Below, one piece after another: positions 9,578 to 19,115 of a stretch of 64,000 nucleotides of DNA. A model generated the notes under the pieces. That model had not been told where the DNA came from. It saw nothing but the letters and a program-made list of their open reading frames with translations, and did no database searches. Numbering within the stretch: the first letter of the stretch is position 1; the number at the start of each line of letters is the position of its first letter. This DNA is from CAJQGY01 sp964417685 (GTDB lineage: Bacteria > Pseudomonadota > Gammaproteobacteria > Magnimaribacterales > D2472): positions 1 to 64,000 of the forward strand of contig CAYQIT010000004.1 of NCBI GenBank assembly GCA_964417685.1, written 5' to 3'. The position numbers and the translations under genes were made by a program.

Positions 9578-10000
9578 ATGTATAAGTTACTTAAATTATC
9601 CATCCTTTTGCTAGTGACATCCATTTGTCTAAATGCTCAAAATCTTTTTGATGAAAAAAATGACATATTAAAACCCTCTGATGCTTTCGCTACTTCGGGC
9701 TATATTGATAATGATCTCTTATATATTAATTGGCGAATTAATAATGGATATTATCTTTACAAAAATTCAGTCAAAATTATGAATGGCGATAATGAGTTGG
9801 AATATATAATTATCGAATCGAATGAATCTACCTACGAAGATGAGTTTTTTGGAAAGACTCAAATACTTAGAGGAGAACTATTCATAAGGACTTCTAAAGT
9901 TGAGAATCTCAATAATTTATTGATATACTTTCAAGGTTGTTCAGACTCAGGCTTCTGTTATCCACTCCAGTCTCAAGAAATTTCTCAAATAATCTTTTAA
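9578..10000 (+). CDS. Stand-alone DsbD N-terminal (alpha) domain protein
   Basis: 140 residues. An N-terminal signal peptide (MYKLLKLSILLLVTSICLNA) is followed by one immunoglobulin-like domain ending in QGCSDSGFCYP. That is the signature of the periplasmic alpha domain of DsbD, with both redox cysteines in place. The CcdA-like membrane domain and C-terminal thioredoxin domain of full DsbD (over 550 residues) are absent. The next genes are aroQ-accB-accC, which normally follow full-length dsbD in Pseudomonas and relatives, so the locus is positionally equivalent. I chose the ATG at 9578 because the signal peptide starts there; upstream in-frame starts overlap the divergent esterase gene. Confidence 0.85.
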   Translation: MYKLLKLSILLLVTSICLNAQNLFDEKNDILKPSDAFATSGYIDNDLLYINWRINNGYYLYKNSVKIMNGDNELEYIIIESNESTYEDEFFGKTQILRGELFIRTSKVENLNNLLIYFQGCSDSGFCYPLQSQEISQIIF

Positions 10001-10041
10001 ATTCTTTTAAAATCTTTAAAATTCAGCTAAAATCCTTCAAC

Positions 10042-10476
10042 ATGAAATTATTAGTTATTAATGGTCCAAATTTAAATCTTCTCGGAACAAGAGAAAATAA
10101 TCACTATGGTGATATTAATCTTGAAAAAATAGAGAATAATTTATTAGATCTTGCCAAGATGCATGAATGCAGTGTTGATTTTTTCCAAAGTAATGCTGAG
10201 CATGAACTCGTCGATAAAATTCAGACATGCATTTCAGAGTCTTATAATGTAATTATAATAAACCCAGGTGCGTTCACACATACGAGTATTGCATTAAGAG
10301 ATGCTTTGCTTGCTGTAAATGTGCCTTTTTATGAAGTGCATATATCTAATATTTTCGGAAGAGAGGAGTTTAGGCATCACTCATATTTTTCTGACATAGC
10401 TACAGGAGTAATTTGTGGATTAGGTGCTTCGGGTTATGAGTACGCTCTTCTAGATTCAATTTTAAAATTTAAATAA
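10042..10476 (+). CDS. aroQ: 3-dehydroquinate dehydratase, type II
   Basis: 144 residues from the ATG at 10042. AroQ dehydrates 3-dehydroquinate in the shikimate pathway. Diagnostic motifs are the N-terminus LLVINGPNLNLLGTRE with the catalytic tyrosine in the following HYG, FFQSNAEHELVD, INPGAFTHTSIALRDA and EVHISN. The preceding in-frame extension to 9937 lies inside the DsbD-like gene and is not conserved. It is five bases before accB, as in the common aroQ-accB-accC operon. Confidence 0.97.
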   Translation: MKLLVINGPNLNLLGTRENNHYGDINLEKIENNLLDLAKMHECSVDFFQSNAEHELVDKIQTCISESYNVIIINPGAFTHTSIALRDALLAVNVPFYEVHISNIFGREEFRHHSYFSDIATGVICGLGASGYEYALLDSILKFK

Positions 10477-10481
10477 TTATT

Positions 10482-10919
10482 ATGGATATAAGAAAAATAA
10501 AAAAATTAATTGAAATGTTACAAGAGTCTGATCTTACCGAAATAGAGGTTGGCCAGGGTGAGGAGTCTGTTCGAATCACAAGAGGTAGTAGTCAAAACAT
10601 TATTCCAAGTACCCCTGCAGTTCATCAGTCAGTAATAGCGGCACCAATAATTGAATCAACTGAGAAGGTTGATGAAGCTGTATCCGGTAACTTGGTAAGA
10701 TCTCCAATAGTTGGAACATTTTACAGAAAGCCTGGGCCTGATAAAGATCCATTCATAAGAGTAGGTGATTCTGTCGAGGTTGGAGATGTGCTTTGTATTA
10801 TAGAAGCTATGAAGATGATGAATGAGATTAAATCCGAATTCAGCGGAAAAATCACTTCTATAAATGTTGAAGACGGGCAACCGGTGGAATTTGATCAACA
10901 TATTATAACCATCGATTAG
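10482..10919 (+). CDS. accB: Biotin carboxyl carrier protein of acetyl-CoA carboxylase
   Basis: 145 residues. AccB carries the biotin that shuttles CO2 between AccC and the carboxyltransferase in fatty acid synthesis. A N-terminal helical part and a short linker precede the C-terminal biotinyl domain with EAMKMMNE; the biotinylated lysine is K111. It lies five bases after aroQ and is followed by accC after a single base. Confidence 0.97.
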   Translation: MDIRKIKKLIEMLQESDLTEIEVGQGEESVRITRGSSQNIIPSTPAVHQSVIAAPIIESTEKVDEAVSGNLVRSPIVGTFYRKPGPDKDPFIRVGDSVEVGDVLCIIEAMKMMNEIKSEFSGKITSINVEDGQPVEFDQHIITID

Positions 10920-10920
10920 A

Positions 10921-12273
10921 ATGTCATACAAAGTTCTCATAGCTAATAGAGGAGAAATTGCCTTGCGTGCAATGCGAGCATGCAAGGAATTAAATATAAA
11001 AACTGTTGCGGTTTATTCAACTGCTGATAGAGATCTTAAGCACTTAAAGTTTGCTGATGAGTCTGTTTGCATTGGACCGGCATCACCAACATTAAGCTAT
11101 CTTAATGCAGCAGCTATTCTTTCTGCAGCAGAATTAACTGAAGTTGATGGTATTTATCCTGGCTATGGATTTTTAGCAGAAGATCCAAATTTTGCAGAGA
11201 TGTGTGAAAAAAGTGGTTTCAAATTTATTGGTCCTAGCTCTGAAATCATCAGGAAAATGGGAGATAAAATTACTGCAAAGACTTTAGCAGAAGAAGCAGG
11301 CATTCAAATTGTTCCGGGTTATAAAGGGGAGCTTCCTGATTCAGATGAAGAAATTAAAGAAATTGTAGGAAATATTGGATACCCAATAATGATAAAAGCA
11401 ACTGCTGGTGGAGGGGGCAGAGGCATGAGAATGGTTAGAGAAGAATCAGACTTGCTCAACTCTCTTGAAGTGACTATTCAAGAAGCACTGAGTGCATTTG
11501 GAAATGGTACCGTTTATATTGAAAAATTTATTGAAAATCCAAGGCATGTTGAAGTGCAAGTGGTTGGAGATGGGAAAGGCGGGGCCATACATTTAGGCAC
11601 TCGGGATTGCAGCATGCAAAGAAAACATCAGAAAATTATAGAAGAAGCTCCAGCCCTTGATATTGATGAAGAATCCTTACAGAAAACTTTAGATTCATCG
11701 ATCAGCCTATGTAAAAAAATTAAATATGAAGGTGTTGGAACTATTGAGTTCTTATATGAGAATAATGAGTTTTATTTTATAGAAATGAATACAAGAATCC
11801 AGGTTGAGCATCCTGTTACAGAAATGATTACTGGATATGATCTTGTTAAAGCGCAACTTAGAATTGCTTTGGGAATGGATGTTGAGCTTAATCAAGATGA
11901 GATAGATTTTAAAGGTCATGCTATTGAGTGTAGGATAAATGCTGAAGATCCAATAACCTTTCAGCCATCTCCAGGACTAATTACAAAAATGCATATTCCC
12001 GGAGGTTTTGGAGTAAGGTATGACTCTCATATATATGGTGGTTATACAGTCCCGCCATATTACGACTCACTTTTATCAAAAGTTATAACTCTTGCTAATA
12101 CAAGAGAATCAGCAATCAAAAGAATGTTAAGTGCATTAGATGAATTCTTTATTCAAGGCATTAAGACGAACCATTCACTTCATCAGGATGTTTTGAATGA
12201 TGAAACTTTTATTAAAAATAAACACACAATTAACTATTTAGAAAAAGAATTTTTACCAAATAATTATGAGTGA
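10921..12273 (+). CDS. accC: Acetyl-CoA carboxylase, biotin carboxylase subunit
   Basis: 450 residues, full length. The N-terminus KVLIANRGEIALRAMRACKE, the ATP-grasp glycine loop GGGGRGMR and the EMNTRIQVEHPVTEMITG active-site segment are all present. AccC carboxylates the biotin on AccB using bicarbonate and ATP. It starts one base after the accB stop, and its last eight bases overlap leuS. Confidence 0.98.
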   Translation: MSYKVLIANRGEIALRAMRACKELNIKTVAVYSTADRDLKHLKFADESVCIGPASPTLSYLNAAAILSAAELTEVDGIYPGYGFLAEDPNFAEMCEKSGFKFIGPSSEIIRKMGDKITAKTLAEEAGIQIVPGYKGELPDSDEEIKEIVGNIGYPIMIKATAGGGGRGMRMVREESDLLNSLEVTIQEALSAFGNGTVYIEKFIENPRHVEVQVVGDGKGGAIHLGTRDCSMQRKHQKIIEEAPALDIDEESLQKTLDSSISLCKKIKYEGVGTIEFLYENNEFYFIEMNTRIQVEHPVTEMITGYDLVKAQLRIALGMDVELNQDEIDFKGHAIECRINAEDPITFQPSPGLITKMHIPGGFGVRYDSHIYGGYTVPPYYDSLLSKVITLANTRESAIKRMLSALDEFFIQGIKTNHSLHQDVLNDETFIKNKHTINYLEKEFLPNNYE

Positions 12274-14674
12274 ATACAATCCATCTGAGATAGAGAGCGC
12301 TATCCAAAAACTTTGGAATGATGAAAATAGATTTCAGTCTACGCCTGATGAAAGAGAAAAGTTTTATTGTCTTTCAATGTTTCCATACCCTTCCGGAAAA
12401 CTGCACATGGGTCATGTTAGAAACTACACAATAGGAGATGTAATTTCTAGATATAAAAAGATGCAGGGTTTTAATGTCTTTCAACCAATGGGCTGGGACG
12501 CGTTTGGATTACCTGCAGAAAATGCTGCAATATCTAATAAAGTTAGCCCAGCAGAATGGACTAAGCAAAATATTGAGTACATGAAAGGCCAATTGAACTC
12601 TCTTGGCTTAGGTTACGATTGGTCAAAAGAGCTGAGGACATGTGATTCGGATTATTATAAATGGGAGCAACTACTCTTCAAAAAGTTTTATGACAAAGGT
12701 CTTGTTTACAAGAAAAAATCTATGGTTAATTGGGATCCTGTAGATGAGACAGTATTAGCTAATGAGCAAGTAATTGATGGCAAAGGATGGAGATCTGGAG
12801 CACAGGTTGAGATTAAAGAAATAGATCAGTGGTTTATTAAAATTACTGATTATGCTGATGAGTTATTAGAATCTTTGGATGAGCTTGATTGGCCAGAAAA
12901 TGTGAAAACAATGCAAAGAAATTGGATTGGCAAATCAGAGGGTGCTCACATAGACTTCAAGCTAGAAAATAGTAATGAAAAACTTACAATTTTTTCGACT
13001 AGACCAGACACAATATTTGGTGCAAGTTTTTTAGCAATATCACCTCAGCATAAACTGGCTATTGATCTGGCTAAAGAAAATATAGAGATATCTAATTTTC
13101 TTGAGAAATGCAAAGAGGTGAAAGCGGCTGAAGCAGATATGGCAAAAGCTGAGAAATTAGGCATACCTACTGGTTTAGATGCAATCCACCCTCTTACAGG
13201 AAAAAAGGTGCCAATTTGGATCGGAAATTTTGTTTTACTTGATTATGGTACAGGGGTCGTAATGGGAGTGCCTGCACACGATCAAAGAGATTTTGAGTTT
13301 GCTTCAAAATATAATCTAGAAATTACACAAGTAATAAATAAAGAAAATGCCGAGCTCCCATGCTTAGAGAAAGGCATCTTATTCGATTCGAATAAGTATG
13401 ATGGAATGCATTCAGAAGAGGCAATAACCTCAATTATCAATGACTTGCAAAGCAAAGAGCTTGGAGAGGGGCTTGTGCAGTTTAGATTAAGAGACTGGGG
13501 TATAAGTAGGCAAAGATATTGGGGCTGCCCTATACCTGTTTTATATAAAGATGGGGAAGCATCTTTAGTTGAAGAATCAGAGCTTCCAGTAAAGCTACCA
13601 GAATTACCTGAAGGCTCCGGCCCAATTCCATTAAGTCAAAACGAAGCCTTCATTGATTCTAAAGATGGCTACAAAAGGGAAACAGATACTTTTGATACTT
13701 TCATGGATTCTTCATGGTATTACGCACGATTCCCATCAGCGGATAATGACAAAGATGTGCTTGATGAAAACTCAAGATACTGGTTGCCAGTAGATCTTTA
13801 TATTGGAGGTATTGAGCATGCAATATTGCATTTACTTTATTCAAGGTTCTTCCATAAGGCTTTAAGAGATCTTGGCATGGTAGATGGTGATGAGCCATTT
13901 AAAAAACTCCTTACACAAGGAATGGTACTTAAAGACGGCGCAAAAATGTCAAAATCAAAAGGAAATACTGTTGATCCTCAAGCTTACATAGACAAATATG
14001 GGGCTGACACAGTGAGGCTTTACATGATGTTTACCTCACCACCTGAACAAAGCCTTGAATGGTCAGAATCATCGGTTGAGGGCTCATTTAGGTTCTTAAA
14101 AAAGCTTTGGAAATTAGTTGATGGGCGAAAACTTGAGAGTGCACATGAGCCCTCCTCTATTAGTGATGAAGCTAAAAATTTAAGACAAAAATCGCATAGT
14201 ACTCTACAAAAAATACAGAATGACTATGACTCAAGATATTCTTTCAATACTGTAATTGCAGCAATCATGGAATTATTTAATGCTATACCTGATAGCTTCA
14301 AAGAAGATTCGGCAACTGAAGAAGAGGTATTCTGCTTAAATGAAGCAATAATATTCATTCTTAAAGCAATTCATCCAATTGCTCCACATATTTCTGAATA
14401 TCTCTGGCAAGGTTTTGCCCAAAATACACTAAATGAAAATATTGATTCATCCTGGCCTAAATTTGATTCCAAGCTAATGGAAGCTTCAAGTTTTCAGCTA
14501 GTAGTTCAAATTAATGGAAAAGTAAGAGGAAAAATAAGTCTAGACAAAGGTCTTGATCAGAAAGAAATTGAAGAAGCTGCAAAATCTATTGAGAATATAA
14601 AAAATAATATTGAAGGAAAAGAAATCAGAAAGGTAATTTATATTAAAGAAAAAATTATTAATTTTGTGTTATAA
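12266..14674 (+). CDS. leuS: Leucyl-tRNA synthetase
   Basis: 802 residues. It is a class I synthetase with HMGH at 47-50 and KMSKS in the catalytic core near residue 560. The editing (CP1) insertion contains the threonine-rich FSTRPDTIFGASF region and GTGVVMGVPAHDQRD. The C-terminal domain ends normally. The start overlaps accC by eight bases, so the fatty-acid genes and leuS share a transcript. lptE and holA follow in the classical gammaproteobacterial order. Confidence 0.98.
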   Translation: MSEYNPSEIESAIQKLWNDENRFQSTPDEREKFYCLSMFPYPSGKLHMGHVRNYTIGDVISRYKKMQGFNVFQPMGWDAFGLPAENAAISNKVSPAEWTKQNIEYMKGQLNSLGLGYDWSKELRTCDSDYYKWEQLLFKKFYDKGLVYKKKSMVNWDPVDETVLANEQVIDGKGWRSGAQVEIKEIDQWFIKITDYADELLESLDELDWPENVKTMQRNWIGKSEGAHIDFKLENSNEKLTIFSTRPDTIFGASFLAISPQHKLAIDLAKENIEISNFLEKCKEVKAAEADMAKAEKLGIPTGLDAIHPLTGKKVPIWIGNFVLLDYGTGVVMGVPAHDQRDFEFASKYNLEITQVINKENAELPCLEKGILFDSNKYDGMHSEEAITSIINDLQSKELGEGLVQFRLRDWGISRQRYWGCPIPVLYKDGEASLVEESELPVKLPELPEGSGPIPLSQNEAFIDSKDGYKRETDTFDTFMDSSWYYARFPSADNDKDVLDENSRYWLPVDLYIGGIEHAILHLLYSRFFHKALRDLGMVDGDEPFKKLLTQGMVLKDGAKMSKSKGNTVDPQAYIDKYGADTVRLYMMFTSPPEQSLEWSESSVEGSFRFLKKLWKLVDGRKLESAHEPSSISDEAKNLRQKSHSTLQKIQNDYDSRYSFNTVIAAIMELFNAIPDSFKEDSATEEEVFCLNEAIIFILKAIHPIAPHISEYLWQGFAQNTLNENIDSSWPKFDSKLMEASSFQLVVQINGKVRGKISLDKGLDQKEIEEAAKSIENIKNNIEGKEIRKVIYIKEKIINFVL

Positions 14675-14685
14675 AATTACAAATC

Positions 14686-15138
14686 ATGCTTTCTAAAATG
14701 AAAAAATCCTTTGCTGTCTTAATTTTAGCGCTCTCAGTGCATGGCTGCGGTTTTACTCCATTAAACTATTCTTCAGCTATAGAGTTCTCTGCTGATAACA
14801 ACCTCCCAAATAACTTTAAAGATAAAATCTTCAACATAAATCAATTCGATAATATTACAACTAGTAAAGTTCATATTAGAGAATATAAATTTGAAAAATA
14901 TAATGTTTATGGAGGGAATGCTCTGCGATCTCTTGAAACAGAGCTTAAGTTAGTTTTAATTATAGATATTGAAAGAAACAATGAAAAGAAAACAAAACAA
15001 TTCATAATTTTGAAAAGATATAAATCAAATGAATTAAATCCTTTGGCGCAAAATGAAATGCTTTCAATGCTCAGAAATGAAATGGAAGATGAGCTCATTC
15101 AACAACTAATTCTTGAGGTAAATCTAATTGATTTGTGA
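14686..15138 (+). CDS. lptE: LPS-assembly lipoprotein LptE
   Basis: 150 residues. A short signal peptide leads to a lipobox-like LSVHGC, so the mature lipoprotein would begin at the cysteine near residue 21. The start of the mature part (CGFTPLNYSS) resembles the CGFxLR opening of LptE, and the position between leuS and holA is the conserved lptE site. LptE plugs the LptD barrel for lipopolysaccharide delivery to the outer membrane. The second ATG (14698) is an equally plausible start. The 3' end overlaps holA by 11 bases. Confidence 0.85.
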   Translation: MLSKMKKSFAVLILALSVHGCGFTPLNYSSAIEFSADNNLPNNFKDKIFNINQFDNITTSKVHIREYKFEKYNVYGGNALRSLETELKLVLIIDIERNNEKKTKQFIILKRYKSNELNPLAQNEMLSMLRNEMEDELIQQLILEVNLIDL

Positions 15139-16111
15139 CGGGAGCTCATATTCGAAATATATTGATAAGGGTATAAATATATTTTTTATATTTGGACAAG
15201 AAATTTCTCTTAAAAATAATGCAAGAGATGAGATCAAAAGTTATTTAAAACAACATCAGGGTTTTGAAGAAAAAAGGATTATTCAAGAGAGTGAGATAGA
15301 TAAAATCCATCAAATAATCCTAGAAAATGCTGGAGGATCTTTGTTTGGCTCAAAGACCCTCATAGAGATTTCTCACACTAAGGGAAAAATCGATAACTAT
15401 ATTCAATCACTAATTGAGATTCCTAATATAAACTCAATGGAAAACATTGCAATAATTATTGACTCTCGTTTGGATAAGATTAATAAAAGATTAAAGTGGT
15501 TCAAAGCTATTGACGAAGTAGGCTTAATTATTGAATGCCAAAAACTTAAATCTTTTGAAGAGAAGATTTGGTTAAAGAAACAACTAGATTTTTTAGATGA
15601 TCAAAAAAGATCAGAAGCCATTGAAAGAATATCTGCTCTAAACTCGGGCAATCTTGTTGCACAACAAAATGAAGTAAATCTTTTAAAGCTCATTAATACC
15701 AACAATCATGATATGCAAATTGATTATGTTGACGATAATGCTGAATTTGTCCCATTTGAACTGGAGGATATGATCTTAAAAAGGAATCCAAGTGAAGCTT
15801 TAAGAATTATTCAATCTATTAAAGAGCATGATGATCATTATGCTGCTCTGCTTGTTTGGGTAATAGGAAAAATAATTAACAATGCAGTTGCTGCTTTGCA
15901 ATCTTCGAGACCAGATGCAGCTCTTTTGAAACTTGGAGTTTGGAACAATAAAGTCTCAGATTATAAAAAACTAATGCAATCATTTAAATTAAAAAGATTG
16001 ATTGGATTTCAAAAAAAAATATTTGAATTGGATTTATCAAATAAAGGAATTAACAAAACAAATTTTTGGGAAAGGCTAAGTGACCTTGTTCTTGAGCTTT
16101 CTAGTCGTTAA
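15128..16111 (+). CDS. holA: DNA polymerase III delta subunit
   Basis: 327 residues, typical of HolA, the clamp-loader subunit that opens the beta clamp. The opening IFFIFGQEISLKNNARDEI and the GGSLFGSKTLIEI segment match the family. No ATG lies near the conserved start. I use TTG at 15128, preceded by a GAGG motif, which overlaps the lptE end. The 3' end overlaps the convergent aminotransferase gene by 11 bases. In most gammaproteobacteria nadD and rsfS follow directly; here they do not. Confidence 0.93.
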   Translation: MICDGSSYSKYIDKGINIFFIFGQEISLKNNARDEIKSYLKQHQGFEEKRIIQESEIDKIHQIILENAGGSLFGSKTLIEISHTKGKIDNYIQSLIEIPNINSMENIAIIIDSRLDKINKRLKWFKAIDEVGLIIECQKLKSFEEKIWLKKQLDFLDDQKRSEAIERISALNSGNLVAQQNEVNLLKLINTNNHDMQIDYVDDNAEFVPFELEDMILKRNPSEALRIIQSIKEHDDHYAALLVWVIGKIINNAVAALQSSRPDAALLKLGVWNNKVSDYKKLMQSFKLKRLIGFQKKIFELDLSNKGINKTNFWERLSDLVLELSSR

Positions 16112-16931
16112 AGAAAGCTGTTCTAAAAATATCCTCACATTTATTGAACAAAGTATTTTCGCTTTCAATACTATGATTTTCTGAATAAACATCCGTAACC
16201 TCTGCCATTCCCTTTGTAGAACTTGTTAACCAGACTTTTGATGCGGACAGCAGTTGTTCAATAGAAAAATTATCTTCAAAGACGTTAATATTATTTTTTC
16301 TAAAAATCTTTATAGACATGTCTCTTGTTATGCCAGGCAAAATATTATTATTTAGACTCGGCGTGCAAATAGCATTATCTATTATAAAAAAAACATTTGA
16401 TGCGCCTGCTTCAGTGATAATGCCATCTTTGTGCATAATAATTTCATTACAACCTTTTGATGCGGCATTATTCATCATCAGGGTATTTGCTAATAAAGAA
16501 GTTGATTTAATGTCGCATCTGCCCCACCTAATATCTTCACAGAGCAAAACCTTAAATTTCTTATCTTCAAAACCATAATTTAAAGAGTATCCAAAGTACT
16601 CAGGTTCTAAATTTGAGTTATGAATATGGCTCCTTATTTCATCTATCCCTCTTGAGATCTGATAGTAAACATATCCATTGTTTCCATCACACATATCTAT
16701 CAATTGAGATATTTCATCAATAACTTTTGCCTCATCGAATACAATATTCATAGCATCTGCACTTTTCTTAAATCTTATGATGTGATCATCAAACTGAATT
16801 GGAATATTGTTATGAAATGGCACTACTTCATATATGCCATCTGAGAATGTATAACCCCTGCTGAGAGGTGAGATTTTTATGTTTTCTAGAAGATCAAAGT
16901 CACCCTGAAAGACTGCTTTAACTTGATTCAT
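16101..16931 (-). CDS. D-amino-acid aminotransferase-like class IV aminotransferase
   Basis: 276 residues from the ATG at 16931; an ATG at 16946 is also possible but lies deeper in dacA. The start LSRGYTFSDGIYEVVP and the PLP-lysine segment DIKSTSLLANTLMMNNAASKGCNE resemble bacterial D-alanine aminotransferase. HKDGIITEAGASNVFF is the class IV cofactor-binding region. The probable reaction is interconversion of D-alanine and D-glutamate for peptidoglycan. Its place right after dacA fits a wall role. A related class IV function (PabC, IlvE) cannot be excluded from sequence alone. Confidence 0.82.
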   Translation of the reverse strand: MNQVKAVFQGDFDLLENIKISPLSRGYTFSDGIYEVVPFHNNIPIQFDDHIIRFKKSADAMNIVFDEAKVIDEISQLIDMCDGNNGYVYYQISRGIDEIRSHIHNSNLEPEYFGYSLNYGFEDKKFKVLLCEDIRWGRCDIKSTSLLANTLMMNNAASKGCNEIIMHKDGIITEAGASNVFFIIDNAICTPSLNNNILPGITRDMSIKIFRKNNINVFEDNFSIEQLLSASKVWLTSSTKGMAEVTDVYSENHSIESENTLFNKCEDIFRTAFFND

Positions 16932-18078
16932 TATCTCCAAATCCAAAGAGACTCATTATCCATAAAACAAATTTAGACCAAATTCTTCCAAAAAAACCTT
17001 TTGATTCAATGCTTTCAAGTGCTTCAAGTTTTTCAGTATAGACAATCTCCCCATTACTAACTATTTCTATTTCTCCTACCTCATCACCCATTTTTATTGG
17101 TGCTTGTAAGTTATTCTTGTGTTTATAATTTATTTTTAAATCTTTAAAGCTAGTCCTAGGTAAAGTTAAAGAAATATCTTTCTTAACTCCGATTTTCAAA
17201 GTATCTGCTAAACCTCCCCAGATTGATATTCGTTTTAGCTCTTGATCTGCAGATAAGACCTTTTGAGTTGCAAAGAATCTAAACCCGTATTCAAGTAACC
17301 TTTGGGTATCAGAAAATCTATCCTTATCTGATTTACTTCCAGCTACTACCGTAATTAGTCGCATTCCACCTCTTTGAGCTGAGCCAACTAAACAATATCC
17401 AGCTGAGCTGGTATGGCCAGTTTTTACACCATCAGCAGATTCATCTCTCCATAGCAATTTATTCCTATTAAGCTGCTTTATATTATTGAATGTAAATTGT
17501 TTTTCTTTGTATAGTGCATATTCATCTGGGAATTTATTAATATAGTTTGAGGTTAAGTTTGCTAAATCTTTGGCTGAAGAGAAGTGATCAGAGTCTGGAA
17601 GTCCAGTTGAGTTTTTAAATGATGTGTTTTTCATACCAAGAGACTCTGCATAGGCATTCATCAAATCTACGAAACCATCTTCAGTTCCTCCAGCATACTC
17701 GGCAATTGCAACAGAGGCATCATTCCCCGACTGAATCATAATACCTTTTAGCAAATCAGAAACTTTTACTTTTTTACCAGCTTCTATAAAAGTTTTTGAA
17801 CCTTGCATTCTCCATGCTTTTTCGCTAATTAAAACCTCGTCATCAAGCGAAATAAGGCCATTATCAATTTGATCAGCAACCACATAACTGGTCATTATTT
17901 TTGTCATGCTTGCAGGCTCAATAGCATCATCGGAATTAAATTCAGCAATTACAGTTCCTGTATTAGGCTCAAGTAAAATATAGCTCTTCACATTTAATGG
18001 AGGAGAATTTGGAACGAAGCTTTGAGATTCAGCAACAATAGAAAAAGAAAGTAGAACTGTTATTAAGAAATTTTTCAT
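16918..18078 (-). CDS. dacA: D-alanyl-D-alanine carboxypeptidase (PBP5/6 type)
   Basis: 386 residues. A signal peptide is followed by the serine-peptidase motifs SMTK (SxxK), SGN (QSGNDAS) and KTG (DGVKTGHTS). A C-terminal beta domain comes next, then an amphipathic helix (FGRIWSKFVLWIMSLFGFG) that anchors such enzymes to the outer face of the inner membrane. It trims the terminal D-Ala of pentapeptides. The start overlaps the mltB stop by four bases. Confidence 0.96.
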   Translation of the reverse strand: MKNFLITVLLSFSIVAESQSFVPNSPPLNVKSYILLEPNTGTVIAEFNSDDAIEPASMTKIMTSYVVADQIDNGLISLDDEVLISEKAWRMQGSKTFIEAGKKVKVSDLLKGIMIQSGNDASVAIAEYAGGTEDGFVDLMNAYAESLGMKNTSFKNSTGLPDSDHFSSAKDLANLTSNYINKFPDEYALYKEKQFTFNNIKQLNRNKLLWRDESADGVKTGHTSSAGYCLVGSAQRGGMRLITVVAGSKSDKDRFSDTQRLLEYGFRFFATQKVLSADQELKRISIWGGLADTLKIGVKKDISLTLPRTSFKDLKINYKHKNNLQAPIKMGDEVGEIEIVSNGEIVYTEKLEALESIESKGFFGRIWSKFVLWIMSLFGFGDNESS

Positions 18079-19115
18079 ATTTTTAACTCTTCAGATAGAT
18101 AATACACTGCCATTGCATAAAAGTGACTTATATTATATTTCGTTATTGCGATAAAATTGTCATCTCCAATAAAATATAAATCTTTTTTATTTCTTACTAA
18201 GATTTTTTGACCAGAATAAATGTTATTTTGGTTTTTTATATTATTCAATTTTGCTAATTCTTTAATAGATATATTATTTTTAAGAGCTATATCGGATAAG
18301 GTGTCTCCTTTCTTTATAATATAATATTCGTCTAAACCCTCAGAAAACATAAGAGGAATGAATTTATTAGAAGCAGAGTTAGGAGAGTAAGTAAGCCTAG
18401 GATTATTTAATTTAACTTTTTGGATTATATTGCCATCTCTTTTCCAACCTCCTCTTTTTACAAGATAGTTTGCAACGCTTCCGATTGCGTCATCAACTGA
18501 ATTGAATAAATCAGCAATCCCGTCATTATCATAGTCAATAGCATATGATCTGTAACTTGATGAAATGAACTGACCATAGCCCATAGCACCTGCATATGAT
18601 CCTTTAATTTGCAGAATATCAAGATTATTTTCTCTGGTTAAAAGGAAAAAATTGATCAATTCACTCCTGAAAAATTTAGAACGCCTGGGGTAGTCGAGGC
18701 CTAAAGTAAAAAGGCTATCAATAACCCTATGAGATCCTTGAATTTTGCCATATCTAGTCTCTACTCCAATAATTGCAGTGATTATCTCTTTTGGAACTCC
18801 AAATTCATCCTCAGCCTTTTGAAGTGTTTTAAGGTTATCTTTAATAAAACTTTTGCCATTGGTTATTCTTTTGTCTTCAATAAATATTGCTTTATACCTA
18901 TCCCATGTAAGGGTAAATTCAGCAGGGTTTGAGATATCGTCGAGTATTTTTTGTTTCTTTTCAGCATCAGAAATTACTTCTAAGACATAGCTTTCATCAA
19001 AATTATGAATTTTAACAAGCTCTTCAATAAGATCTTCTATATCAGGATGATTTAAATAATCTGCAAAGCTGCCAGCTGAAAAAAGAATAGTAATTAATAA
19101 GTATAGTCTGTTCAT
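18075..19115 (-). CDS. mltB: Lytic murein transglycosylase B with an internal LysM domain
   Basis: 346 residues. A signal peptide (MNRLYLLITILFSAGSFA) precedes the SLT-like catalytic domain, with catalytic E119 in GVETRYG and the family segments GSYAGAMGYGQFISSSYR and DYDNDGIADLFNS. A LysM peptidoglycan-binding module occupies about 264-308 (YIIKKGDTLSDIALKNN through SGQKILV). It is inserted before the terminal MltB motif FIAITKYNISHFYAMAV at 321-337. I see no lipobox, so unlike E. coli MltB this one is probably soluble or held by LysM. It overlaps rodA and dacA by four bases each. Confidence 0.93.
   Translation of the reverse strand: MNRLYLLITILFSAGSFADYLNHPDIEDLIEELVKIHNFDESYVLEVISDAEKKQKILDDISNPAEFTLTWDRYKAIFIEDKRITNGKSFIKDNLKTLQKAEDEFGVPKEIITAIIGVETRYGKIQGSHRVIDSLFTLGLDYPRRSKFFRSELINFFLLTRENNLDILQIKGSYAGAMGYGQFISSSYRSYAIDYDNDGIADLFNSVDDAIGSVANYLVKRGGWKRDGNIIQKVKLNNPRLTYSPNSASNKFIPLMFSEGLDEYYIIKKGDTLSDIALKNNISIKELAKLNNIKNQNNIYSGQKILVRNKKDLYFIGDDNFIAITKYNISHFYAMAVYYLSEELKI

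Noticed and set aside
10656..10985. Minus-strand frame of 109 residues across accB and accC
   Set aside because: Antisense to two well-conserved genes; a by-product of their codon pattern.
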